DNA of 64,000 bases from Gammaproteobacteria bacterium (GTDB lineage: Bacteria; Pseudomonadota; Gammaproteobacteria; Pseudomonadales; Azotimanducaceae). Both the position numbers and the translations under genes were made by a program. The notes under the pieces were generated by a model. It was not told the origin of the DNA. It worked only from the letters and a program-made list of their open reading frames with translations, and did no database searches. This document shows, one piece after another, positions 20,046 to 28,590 of this stretch. Positions within the stretch are counted from its first letter, which is position 1. Every line of letters starts with the position of its first letter. The stretch lies in the NCBI GenBank assembly GCA_012960535.1, contig DUBB01000031.1, positions 1 through 64,000 on the forward strand, written 5' to 3'.

Positions 20046-21041
20046 ATGTCCAACCCACTGACCGACCTCCTCAATGAACGCGATTATCTCCTCGCTGACG
20101 GTGCCACCGGCACCAACATGATGGCCATGGGACTACCGGCCGGGCAAGCCGCAGATCTTTGGAACCTGCATTCGCCCGAAAAAGTAACGGATCTGCACAA
20201 CGCCTTTTTAAAAGCGGGCGCAGATATTATTCTGACCAATACTTTCAGTTCAAACCAGTTTCGACTGAGCCTTGATCACGCCGAACATCTGACCACTGAT
20301 ATCAATGTAGCCGCAGCAAGACTGGCCCGCTCAGCGAGCCAGTCGGCAGGACACCCGGTCATAGTAGCTGGATCAATGGGTCCAACCGGGGAACTCATGG
20401 AGCCCCACGGCACCATGAGCCACGAATCTGCCGTCAAAGCTTTCACCGAGCAGGCCAACGCTCTAGCCGAAGGAGGTGTTGATGTACTCTGGATCGAGAC
20501 CATCTTCGCCTTTGATGAATTACTAGCCGCGGTCACAGCGGCTGCCTCTACCGGCCTACCCGTGGCCTCGACCATGACATTCGATACGGCTGGACGGACC
20601 ATGATGGGCAAGACCCCAGAGCAGGCCAGCGAATTCATGCGTTCCAATTTACCGCCACTGATTGCCTATGGTGCAAACTGTGGTGCTGGACCTTCCACAC
20701 TGGTGGATACAATCTCCAGATTCAGTCGATGTGCTGCTGAGGATGACATCATTATTGCCAAAGGTAATTGCGGCATTCCACAATCAATTGATGGCAAGAT
20801 CGTTTATAGCGGTGACGATGAAACCATGTGGCACTACGCCCGTCTGGCACGCGATTGCGGCGCGCGAATCATCGGCGGCTGCTGCGGTACCACACCAGCA
20901 CGACTCAAGACAATTGCAGCAGCACTGCATGGCTATACACCGGGAGATTTTCCCGATGTGAAAACCATTGAAGCATCGCTGGGCCCGATTCAAAAAAGCA
21001 AAAAACGCAGTAAACGGCAGAATGCGAGAACGTCCGCCTAA
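20046..21041 (+). CDS. Homocysteine S-methyltransferase / BHMT-like zinc methyltransferase
   Basis: A methyltransferase of about 331 residues (PF02574) that moves a methyl group from betaine, S-methylmethionine or a similar donor to homocysteine. It has the family start LLADGATGTNMMAMG and LTNTFSSNQFRL, and the zinc ligands as the NC pair (GANCGAGPS, mid-C-terminal half) and the CC pair (GGCCGTTPARL near residue 280). MmuM, BHMT and the MetH N-domain all share these, so the methyl donor is not defined. Its place beside MttB-family genes and a betaine-type carrier favours a betaine donor. The ATG at 20046 is chosen; a TTG 18 bases earlier is also open. Confidence 0.9.
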   Translation: MSNPLTDLLNERDYLLADGATGTNMMAMGLPAGQAADLWNLHSPEKVTDLHNAFLKAGADIILTNTFSSNQFRLSLDHAEHLTTDINVAAARLARSASQSAGHPVIVAGSMGPTGELMEPHGTMSHESAVKAFTEQANALAEGGVDVLWIETIFAFDELLAAVTAAASTGLPVASTMTFDTAGRTMMGKTPEQASEFMRSNLPPLIAYGANCGAGPSTLVDTISRFSRCAAEDDIIIAKGNCGIPQSIDGKIVYSGDDETMWHYARLARDCGARIIGGCCGTTPARLKTIAAALHGYTPGDFPDVKTIEASLGPIQKSKKRSKRQNARTSA

Positions 21042-21071
21042 ATCGAAACCCGCCCCTATCCTAACCAGTCA

Positions 21072-21107
21072 CTTGAGTTCCCCGATCAACCCCGGTTAAA
21101 ACTCAAG
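21072..21107. repeat. Inverted repeat between methyltransferase and TMADH-like genes
   Basis: Perfect 8-base arms CTTGAGTT and AACTCAAG are separated by 20 bases in the 168-base gap between the two plus-strand genes. It could be a regulator site or a weak attenuator hairpin. There is no T-run directly after it. Confidence 0.4.
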
Positions 21108-21209
21108 CATCAGAAACCGTCTTTCAATCCGAAAAAAATCGCGTAGCTGGCACAACTTCGCTTTACCTCGCTTTGCGGTATCATTAACTTTTCAGTTAAT
21201 GGAGTAATA

Positions 21210-23279
21210 ATGCCCACTCGCGATCCACGCTATGACATCCTGTTTGAGCCTGTCAAGATCGGACCCGTCACTGCCAAGAACCGTTTTTATCAAGTGCCCC
21301 ATTGTACCGGGATGGGCTGGTTGCGACCCCGTATGGCTGCCGCTGTTCGCGGCATCAAGGCAGAAGGCGGCTGGGGCGTCATCTGCACTGAATATTGCTC
21401 CATCCACCCTTCCTCTGACGACACCCCCTACGCGAGCCATTCTCTCTGGGACAGTGGCGACATCAGGTCACACCGCCTTATGACCGACAAATGTCATGAA
21501 CATGGGGCTCTGGCGGGAGTCGAACTGTGGGTCGGCGGCGTCGAATCAGCCAATTATCTGAGTCGCGAAGTGCCATTGGATGTGGTGTCAATGTCGAACT
21601 GGAAGGGCGAGCCGTATCAGTCCCGGGCAATGGACAAATCTGATATCAAAGCACTTCGCCGCTGGCATCGAAATGCTGCGCTGCGCGCTAAAGAAGCCGG
21701 CTTTGACATTATCTATGTCTATGCCACTCACCAATACCTGCTTGATAATTTTCTAAACCCGACTATAAACACCCGAACCGATGAATACGGCGGAAGCCAG
21801 GAAAATCGCATGCGCATCGTTAGGGAAATTATCGAAGACACCCAGGAAGCGGTCGGTGATTCCTGTGCAATAGCTGTACGTTACAGTGTAGACGACGGCG
21901 ACGGACCGGACGGCGCGCCTGTTCATGCCGACCGCCTGGAGATTTTTGAGGCTCTTGCTGAGCTGCCCGACCTCTGGGATATCAATATAGAGGATTACTC
22001 CTGGGAAATGGGCTCGTCACGCTTCACCCGGGAAGGTGCCCTGGAAGCATACCTTGCAGAAGTTAAATCAAAAACTTCCAAACCCGTGGTATCGGTCGGA
22101 CGATTTACATCTCCAGACACTATGGCAAGCCAGGTCAAACGCGGCATAATTGATTTTATCGGCGCAGCAAGGCCCTCTATCGCCGATCCGTTTCTACCGA
22201 GCAAGATAGAACAAGGACGACCTGAGGACATCCGGGAGTGCATCGGCTGCAATATCTGTTATACAGGGGACAGCAAGCACTACCCGTTACGCTGCACTCA
22301 AAACCCAACCATGGGGGAAGAATGGCGTCGCGGCTGGCACCCTGAAAATATCCAGGTGAAAGGCTCGAACTCGAAGGTGCTCGTTGTTGGTGCCGGACCG
22401 GCTGGACTGGAGGCTGCGCTGGCGCTTGGCCAGCGCGGTTACCCGGTCATGTTAGCCGAAGCCACCCGAGAACTCGGTGGCCGGGTTACCCTGGAAAGCC
22501 AACTGCCAGGATTGGCTGAATGGGCACGGGTGCGAGATTATCGAACCGCCCAGCTGAGTAAAATTCCTGAAGTAGAAATCTATCGTGAAAGCAGACTTTC
22601 TCTGCAAGATATCCTCACAGTGGGTGCCGATCATGTCGCCATCGCGACCGGCTCACAATGGCGTCGCGACGGCTATGGCAGTCATAACATAACCACCCTG
22701 AATCCTCGGCCACCCCCTGAAAGAACCTATACACCCGACGACATCATGGCCGGAAGAATACCCGTTGGTCCGACCATCGTATATGATGATGACCGGTTTT
22801 ATCTGGCAGGCCTGATCGCCGAAAAACTGTCCATGAATGGCCTGGAGGTCACTTATGTCACGCCTGCTGTCAGAGTTTCAAACTGGAGCACGCACACAGA
22901 AGAGCAAGAGCGCATCCACCGCAGATTAGCCGAGCTCGGCGTCAATATCGTCCTGAATCACAGCCTCGATAGCTTTGACGGCAACCAGGCAATCATAAGT
23001 TGCGTTTATACCGAAACCGAGCAGACCCTGTCCTCTGACAACCTTGTTCTGGTTACCTGTCGCCAATCACAGGATAGCCTTTACCACGAACTACTAAGCG
23101 CCATGGAGCAGAAACTGGAAGGTACGCCGCTAACGGTGAAACGCATCGGTGATGCTGATGCGCCAGCAATCATTGCAGCGGCCGTGTACTCGGGTCACAA
23201 GTATGCGCGACAACTGGACGAGGATATTGACAGCGATAACCCGGCCAAATACGACAGGGTGTTTTTTAGTGAAGAATAA
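21210..23279 (+). CDS. Trimethylamine/dimethylamine dehydrogenase-like iron-sulfur flavoprotein
   Basis: A 689-residue old-yellow-enzyme-type oxidoreductase close to trimethylamine dehydrogenase (TMADH). In order: FMN barrel starting RDPRYDILFEPVKIGP, with NRFYQVPHC whose C32 matches the TMADH cysteine that binds FMN covalently; Y62 in TEYC; VYATHQYL; W265; a 4Fe-4S site C344-x2-C347-x2-C350-x11-C362; then an ADP-binding domain with VVGAGPAGLEAAL (~393-405). The third member of the TMADH substrate-binding aromatic bowl, four residues after the third cluster Cys, is Asp354 here instead of Trp. It is about 40 residues shorter than TMADH. It probably oxidatively demethylates a methylated amine other than trimethylamine. 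GGAGT precedes the ATG. Confidence 0.92.
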   Translation: MPTRDPRYDILFEPVKIGPVTAKNRFYQVPHCTGMGWLRPRMAAAVRGIKAEGGWGVICTEYCSIHPSSDDTPYASHSLWDSGDIRSHRLMTDKCHEHGALAGVELWVGGVESANYLSREVPLDVVSMSNWKGEPYQSRAMDKSDIKALRRWHRNAALRAKEAGFDIIYVYATHQYLLDNFLNPTINTRTDEYGGSQENRMRIVREIIEDTQEAVGDSCAIAVRYSVDDGDGPDGAPVHADRLEIFEALAELPDLWDINIEDYSWEMGSSRFTREGALEAYLAEVKSKTSKPVVSVGRFTSPDTMASQVKRGIIDFIGAARPSIADPFLPSKIEQGRPEDIRECIGCNICYTGDSKHYPLRCTQNPTMGEEWRRGWHPENIQVKGSNSKVLVVGAGPAGLEAALALGQRGYPVMLAEATRELGGRVTLESQLPGLAEWARVRDYRTAQLSKIPEVEIYRESRLSLQDILTVGADHVAIATGSQWRRDGYGSHNITTLNPRPPPERTYTPDDIMAGRIPVGPTIVYDDDRFYLAGLIAEKLSMNGLEVTYVTPAVRVSNWSTHTEEQERIHRRLAELGVNIVLNHSLDSFDGNQAIISCVYTETEQTLSSDNLVLVTCRQSQDSLYHELLSAMEQKLEGTPLTVKRIGDADAPAIIAAAVYSGHKYARQLDEDIDSDNPAKYDRVFFSEE

Positions 23280-23351
23280 AACCCATCATCCTTGCAGCGA
23301 TACTGACTTTGATCGTTACCCACACCGATACCAATTGCATCGGAGTCCGTC

Positions 23352-24254
23352 ATAAACAATCCCCGGTCTAACACTCTAATAGCCCTGCTAAACAAAAATA
23401 CCTTTAACCGGTGGCCGCTGTGGCTGCTTATCTGCCTGCCGCTATCAGCAGGTATAATCATTGCCCTGAGCAGCAATAATATGGCCACCGCGGCAGGCGT
23501 TTCTGCCATGATTCAATTTTCGGTACGCTGCGCGGTACCCTTTTTGTACCTGGCTTTTGCCGCCTCTTCTGTGCACGCCCTGTACCCAGGTCCATTAAGC
23601 CAGTGGCTATTGCGCAATCGGATTATTTTCGGACTGAGCTTTGCAACAGCAATGGCTTGGCAACTGATATTCATCTTGTGGCTGGTTAACATCCATACCG
23701 CACATTACATTAACGAGGTTTATGTATTACGCGATGTCATAGAGGGTGTCCTGGGCTACGGCTTTTTAATTGTTATGGCATTAACGTCCTTTAAATTCGG
23801 GCGACGCCAATTAAGCCGCAAAAGCTGGAAAGCGCTGCACAAAACAGGAATCTATTTCCTATGGGCATATGCATGGAGTGTCTACTGGTATGAATTATAC
23901 TATTACAACGATGTGCAGATAATTGATTACCTCTATTATTGGCTAGGCTTGTCGGCACTGTGCCTGCGCATCGCCGCCTGGTTCCAGAAGCAACGACGCG
24001 AGTCTACAAATAACGCTAGTCTGAATAAACCAACATCGTTTATCGGTTGCACGGTCATCATCAGCGGATTTGTAGCGGCCAGTTCCGGCTCCAGCTGGAG
24101 CACACCGGCGCACACTTTTCTACTTGATAACCCGCTTTTATCCTTCCCTGAACTCTACCTGCCTTACTATCCGTTCGTGCCATTTCTACCTGTTTTTACC
24201 ATCATCGCCGGTGCCTGGCTGCTGCTCAGGCTTCAACCGGGTCAAAACGATTAG
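23352..24254 (+). CDS. Ferric-reductase-like transmembrane protein
   Basis: A multi-helix membrane protein of the ferric reductase/MsrQ-like kind (heme b). The helices include WPLWLLICLPLSAGIIIALS, FLYLAFAASSVHALYP, FGLSFATAMAWQLIFILWLVN and GVLGYGFLIVMALTSF, with conserved WKALHKTGIYFLWAYAW, where the His is a likely heme ligand. The first ATG (23481) would remove the first helix. The frame is open back to a stop at about 23309, and GGAG at 23342 stands 6 bases before an in-frame ATA at 23352, which I take as a rare start; CTG at 23385 is the alternative. It follows the TMADH-like gene by 72 bases and could take its electrons to the membrane. Confidence 0.8.
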   Translation: MNNPRSNTLIALLNKNTFNRWPLWLLICLPLSAGIIIALSSNNMATAAGVSAMIQFSVRCAVPFLYLAFAASSVHALYPGPLSQWLLRNRIIFGLSFATAMAWQLIFILWLVNIHTAHYINEVYVLRDVIEGVLGYGFLIVMALTSFKFGRRQLSRKSWKALHKTGIYFLWAYAWSVYWYELYYYNDVQIIDYLYYWLGLSALCLRIAAWFQKQRRESTNNASLNKPTSFIGCTVIISGFVAASSGSSWSTPAHTFLLDNPLLSFPELYLPYYPFVPFLPVFTIIAGAWLLLRLQPGQND

Positions 24255-24300
24255 TGGCGACTGTTTGAACCAACAAGCAGGATCAGACATGACAAAACCA

Positions 24301-24340
24301 GGCCCAAACTGGGCCGCGGAAATATCGCGGAATTTTCTTT
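24301..24340 (+). terminator. Probable transcription terminator after the TMADH-like operon
   Basis: Two adjacent GC-rich hairpins (GGCCCA-AAC-TGGGCC at 24301-24315, and CCGCG...CGCGG at 24314-24330) are followed by AATTTTCTTT. A third hairpin (ATAGGC...GCCTAT, 24363-24380) has T's on its minus-strand side, so it may serve the convergent glutaredoxin gene. Confidence 0.45.
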
Positions 24341-24438
24341 GCAATTACTATGAGCGGCATAAATAGGCTGATCGGCCTATACCCATCAGCAACCCAAAAC
24401 AAAAATAGAGGACTTCCACCGTAATATAAAAATCCTGC

Positions 24439-24678
24439 TCACAAATCCAGCAGCACCACTAACCGGTCCGGGATCAGATCATCTCCGCCGTAGATCTCGC
24501 CATTAATACTTAGCGCAGGCGCACTACGAATGCCCTTCTCCTGCATCAATTTAGCGGCTGCTTCATCCACCATCAGGTCCCGAACCTCAAAGGCCAGTCC
24601 TTCTGTCGTCAAGATGCGCTTAAGTACCTCACACGGTGCACACAAGGGTGTGGTATAAACAATAATCTTTGCTTGCAT
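24439..24678 (-). CDS. Glutaredoxin-like thiol-disulfide protein
   Basis: A 79-residue single-domain glutaredoxin fold with the redox pair CAPC in IIVYTTPLCAPCEVLKRIL, a cis-Pro region at IRSAPAL and the GGDD turn near the end. It begins three bases after the stop of the selenoprotein gene, on the same strand, so the two are surely co-transcribed. It is therefore a likely thiol reductant or partner for the selenocysteine site; this is inference from position. Confidence 0.9.
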   Translation of the reverse strand: MQAKIIVYTTPLCAPCEVLKRILTTEGLAFEVRDLMVDEAAAKLMQEKGIRSAPALSINGEIYGGDDLIPDRLVVLLDL

Positions 24679-24681
24679 GAA

Positions 24682-25566
24682 TCAGCTTTCGCTCGATTTC
24701 AGTTTACGATACCGTTCTTTAGCAGCCATCCAGTTGTCATAGGCTTCTCCTTCAAGGAAGGGCTGCTCCTGCGTGAAAATCGTTTCTTTCCAGTTTTCTC
24801 CCTGAGGCCAGCTATAGGGCGCGACCACGGTCTTGCCTGGCGCATCGGCCGACTCCAGCAATCCCAGCGCTATATCCAGGATACTCGACTGCATAGCCTT
24901 ATCGAAGGGCACACCACAAGGGTTGCCCAGAGGAAAATCGACAAATACCAGCCTCGGTACGCCGCAATATTCAACAATATCGCGCGCGGTCGCGATCATC
25001 ACTGTCGGGATGCCATTATCCTCCAGGTAACGGGCTACCAGACTCACGGTCTGGTGACAAACCGGTCACACGGGTGTGAGGACAGCAATATCCACTTCAT
25101 CCTCTCGGCACCTTTTCAGTACTTCCGGGGCATCCGATTCCAGTGTTTTCTTCTGGCTATAGGCTGTGTAAACACCATGGCAACGTGGCGCCATACTACT
25201 GATTCGTCCCTGCTGGACCTTCTCCTGCAGACGCGTCACGGGAAAATAGGAATTCACATCATCGAGGTGGGTCGCGTGCTGATCAAAATGTTCCTGGCGG
25301 CTAAACAATCTTTCTACCGGCGTATTGGTGGGTATGCTATAAGCATTACCGACCAATAGTTCATCGCTCTTATCGCGCCCTTCACCATTAGCATTACTCA
25401 CAGCAACATCACTGGTCGACACCAACGCGACGCGGCACTCAGAAAGCGGCTTGCTAAGCCGACTGAAAGGGATATCCTCAAAGTGAGCCCATTGGTAAGG
25501 TTTTTTATAGCCCTGGGAAAGATAGTAGTCTCGGGTTCGGTCAATGTACCTGACTGGATCGCTCAC
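24682..25566 (-). CDS. Selenocysteine-containing GrdB/PrdB-like reductase (U-P-V-C), TGA read through
   Basis: A single 294-residue reading frame, provided the TGA at 25066-25068 is read as selenocysteine (U167). Before it comes RCREDEVDIAVLTPV and after it PVCHQTVSLVARYLEDNGIP, the exact setting of the redox-active Sec in the selenoprotein B family of glycine, betaine, sarcosine and D-proline reductases (PrdB/GrdB). Reading continues in the same frame through PRLVFVDFPLGNPCGVP. A SECIS-like hairpin follows the TGA. The start is GTG with GGAGG 7 bases upstream. The family reductively cleaves C-N bonds in anaerobes; the substrate here is unknown. A CxxC glutaredoxin follows at once, and a methylated-amine island adjoins. 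The Sec synthesis genes are not in the window. A frame-broken pseudogene is unlikely because coding continues intact. Confidence 0.88.
25037..25055 (-). promoter_or_regulatory. Bacterial SECIS-like hairpin of selenoprotein gene 1
   Basis: On the minus strand ACCAGAC-CGTGA-GTCTGGT forms a perfect 7-bp stem with a 5-base loop. There are 17 bases between the TGA and the loop, within the 16-37 range known for bacterial SECIS, and the second loop base is G as the rule requires. The same structure occurs at 62048 in the second gene. Confidence 0.8.
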
Positions 25567-25893
25567 GGTTATCCTCCGGAATTAATAGAACTTCAGAATA
25601 GAGACTACTCCTTGCTACGGGTCTCAGCAATGGTATGGCTAAAACGTGATGCCATTGCCCCCGGGCGGCAAATTAGGGCTCACTAATATCAGCCAACAAG
25701 CACAGCGAGACTTGAACAAGACCCGGTATCGCAGACAGCATTTACAGGCCCATACAGCCAACCAAAGACTGACGGGCTCACAATCAAAACCGAAAACCGT
25801 CATTTCAGAGTTCGGCGAATGGTGCACTTTAAGTGCCTGAGCAAACCCAGATCATGCCCAGACATTCAAAGTCGCTGTATTACCAAGCAGCTA

Positions 25894-26772
25894 TCAACTT
25901 CCAGATCGCCAGAATTGGGTTTTTGGCTGAGCTGAATCACTTTCTAGAATATCATCTGCACTTTCGACAAAATCCTGGTAATCAAAGCCAGTGCCTAGAT
26001 CAACGCCCCTGTTGGCATAGACCATGTCTGATGCGAATCTGCCCCCTGCAGCCTGGATTATTCGGCCATTGGGTGCGTCATCTGACGCCATATATAACAC
26101 CGCTGGACTCACCAGTTTGGCGTGATTGGAGTCTTCTGGATTGTCCGCGTCAATATCACTACCCGGAACGCTGGCGGTCATCCTTGTAGCGGCACCCGGC
26201 GATAGACAATTCACATGAATATTATGGGAAGCGCCCTCTCTGGAAAGATTATTCATCAGGCCAACCATACCCATTTTTGCTGCACCATAATTTGACTGAC
26301 CGAAACTACCTAGAATACCGGACACAGATGAGGTAAATATCACCCTGCCAAAATTCTTCTCATACATTATTGGCCAGGCATGCCAGGTGACGTAAGCGGA
26401 CCCATTCAGGTGAACATTGATCACCAGGTCCCACTCATCAAGACTCATCTTCTTGAAAGACTTGTCCCGCAATATCCCGGCATTGTTAACGACGATATCG
26501 ACCGTGCCATATTCCTTCACAGCCGTTTCAACTATACTCCTCGCCCCGTCACGGTCCGACACAGAAGCTTTATTGGCAACAGCCTCGCCCCCGGCAGCCC
26601 TGATCTCCTCTACCACCGAGTCAGCGGCATCACTCTGCCCGGTACCATCCACAGCACCGCCCAAATCGTTCACTACGATGCGTGCACCATGTTCGGCTAA
26701 CAGCAAAGCATGTTCTTTGCCTAACCCACCCCCTGCGCCAGTAATAATGGCAACTTTACCTTCCACACTCAT
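25894..26772 (-). CDS. SDR oxidoreductase, peroxisomal multifunctional/HSD17B4-like (3-hydroxyacyl-CoA dehydrogenase type)
   Basis: A 292-residue short-chain dehydrogenase with the cofactor motif TGAGGGLGKEHALLLAEHGA (~11-30), the NDLGG signature after strand 2 that marks the MFE-2/HSD17B4 branch, NNAG, a catalytic Ser in TSSVSG and YGAAK as YxxxK. Members oxidise 3-hydroxyacyl-CoA or related alcohols with NAD. GGAGA precedes the ATG. It lies upstream of the selenoprotein gene on the same strand, but 327 bases without a gene separate them, so a common transcript is possible but not shown. A further 313-base region with no gene visible separates it from the divergent serine hydrolase. Confidence 0.92.
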   Translation of the reverse strand: MSVEGKVAIITGAGGGLGKEHALLLAEHGARIVVNDLGGAVDGTGQSDAADSVVEEIRAAGGEAVANKASVSDRDGARSIVETAVKEYGTVDIVVNNAGILRDKSFKKMSLDEWDLVINVHLNGSAYVTWHAWPIMYEKNFGRVIFTSSVSGILGSFGQSNYGAAKMGMVGLMNNLSREGASHNIHVNCLSPGAATRMTASVPGSDIDADNPEDSNHAKLVSPAVLYMASDDAPNGRIIQAAGGRFASDMVYANRGVDLGTGFDYQDFVESADDILESDSAQPKTQFWRSGS

Positions 26773-27085
26773 GATTGAATCTCCAAATTATCTAAAGGGG
26801 CAATTAAGCATTTCCTGACCAAGTTAGCAAGATGGGCAGGCGAATGCCCCGATACAGGCGAATGTCTTTCATTTCGCGATCTGGCAGTAGTGAACTTATC
26901 CAGACTGCGAAGGACAACGAATTCAATTCATGCCTGTTAACGGTTGACTGATAACCGCCTGAGCAGGCATATCACCATTCCGAAGAAACGGTGTGCCCAG
27001 TCGACTCATGCAAGCTGCAAACATTACAACTATCGAACCGATTTGCAGTTAAGTAGACTATCCTACAAACCAGCGGAGGAGAAAG

Positions 27086-28378
27086 ATGCAAGGGAGCAAA
27101 GTCGAGCAGTTGCGCATTGAAGGCCGGGTAGCGCCGGGGTTTGAGTCAGTGCAACGATTATATGAACACAACATGCGATCATTGGCCGAAAAAAACACCC
27201 AGCTCTGCGTTTACTACAACGGCGAAAAGGTCGTAGACCTGTGGGCTTCGACAATCGCTGACAGCGACTTTTCTGCAGACTCTCTGGTAAATGTCTTCAG
27301 CAGTGGCAAGAGCCTTGAAGCCATTGCCATGGCATCACTGGTTGACAAGGGTTTATTGAAATATGACGCCAGGGTAAGCCACTATTGGCCCGAGTTTGGC
27401 GGTGGTGGCAAACAAACCCTGACAGTGGCCGAACTCATGCGTCACGAAGCGGGTCTCGCCGCCTTTCATACAACCCTGGACCCACAGGATCTGCTTGCCG
27501 ACAAACTCAAGGAAAACAGGATCGGCCGGATTATTGAAGGCCATTCCCAGACGTTCCGCAAGGCAGCGGGCAGCAAGCGCGAATACCACGCCATCACCCG
27601 GGGCTGGATTGTTAACGAGGTTTTTCGCCGAGTAGATCCAGCGGGTCGAACCATCGGGGAATTCCTTCGTGAGGATATCAGCGAACCGCTGCTGGCAGAT
27701 GTCATCATCGGTGTCCGCGAGGCAGAATTAGATCGCATTTCTGACGTAACGCCCCTTGGTACTGGCTTTCAGTTTAAAGAAAGTCTGAAACCAAAATTCC
27801 TGAGAAGAATGGAACACAATATCTTCCAAATCCTCGGCAGAATAATCCGCCTGATGCCGATGCTGCGTAACGGCACAATGGCCGGGGCGCCCACCCCGCT
27901 TAAGGGTATGAGCGGGCTAGTTTTCTTTAACGATCGCACCTTCAGAATGGGAGAAACCCCCTCCGCTAACGCCAACTGCAGCGCAAGAGGCCTGGCTAAA
28001 CTCGCCGCCATGATGGCTGCCGGTGGCAAATGGGCCGGAACCGAATATCTGAGCGAAACAGCATGGAAATCACTGCATGATCACCCGGTTACAGCAGCGA
28101 TGGGGCCCAGCAACACCACTTTTACACAAGGCGGTGTGGCATTTTTTTCAGAGCCGCCTGAGCCCAGCACGCAATTTGAAAACGCCCTCAATACCGGCAG
28201 AGAGGGATTTTATGGTTGGATGGGACTGGGCGGTTCCATCTTTCAGTGGCACCCTCAATACAACATCGGTTTTGGCTACGTTCCGACTTCGCTCAATGTT
28301 CTGGATATCGTTAACGAACGAGGCAAGGCTTATCAAGCTGAAATACTGCGTTGCATCGAAAAATCAAATAGACCCTAG
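27086..28378 (+). CDS. Serine hydrolase, beta-lactamase-related (EstB/LACTB-like), cytoplasmic
   Basis: A 430-residue class-C-like esterase without a signal peptide. SxxK is SSGK in LVNVFSSGKSLEAIAM (~73-76), and the second motif is YHA in KREYHAITRGWIVNEV, typical of the EstB/type VIII carboxylesterase group. The loop GWMGLGGSIFQWHPQYNIGFGY near the C-terminus supplies the third, W/H-G-G-like part. A very strong ribosome site (GGAGGAG) precedes the ATG. It stands alone, divergent from the SDR. The substrate is unknown; esters of phenolics or fatty acids are usual for the family. Confidence 0.9.
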   Translation: MQGSKVEQLRIEGRVAPGFESVQRLYEHNMRSLAEKNTQLCVYYNGEKVVDLWASTIADSDFSADSLVNVFSSGKSLEAIAMASLVDKGLLKYDARVSHYWPEFGGGGKQTLTVAELMRHEAGLAAFHTTLDPQDLLADKLKENRIGRIIEGHSQTFRKAAGSKREYHAITRGWIVNEVFRRVDPAGRTIGEFLREDISEPLLADVIIGVREAELDRISDVTPLGTGFQFKESLKPKFLRRMEHNIFQILGRIIRLMPMLRNGTMAGAPTPLKGMSGLVFFNDRTFRMGETPSANANCSARGLAKLAAMMAAGGKWAGTEYLSETAWKSLHDHPVTAAMGPSNTTFTQGGVAFFSEPPEPSTQFENALNTGREGFYGWMGLGGSIFQWHPQYNIGFGYVPTSLNVLDIVNERGKAYQAEILRCIEKSNRP

Positions 28379-28590
28379 CACCACTTGTTGGCGATGTTTC
28401 GTTAGAAAATTAGAACCCTATTCACGTCAATGCGTGCCCTGACGGCCTGTGAGTTACGACCGAGTGCGGTCTCGATCCGGCAAGATCAAAATCGAACACC
28501 ATTAGCTTCAACATCATTTGAACTGGCATCCTGCAATACTTGGTCATTCATGTGAGAATGTAAGCTGTCCGTTGAATTTACGAAGAGCCC

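Noticed and set aside
25063-25070. TGA in the middle of the GrdB/PrdB-like gene as a nonsense mutation
   Set aside because: Family motif continues directly through it, the position is the known Sec site, and a SECIS-like hairpin follows; the same holds for the second copy.
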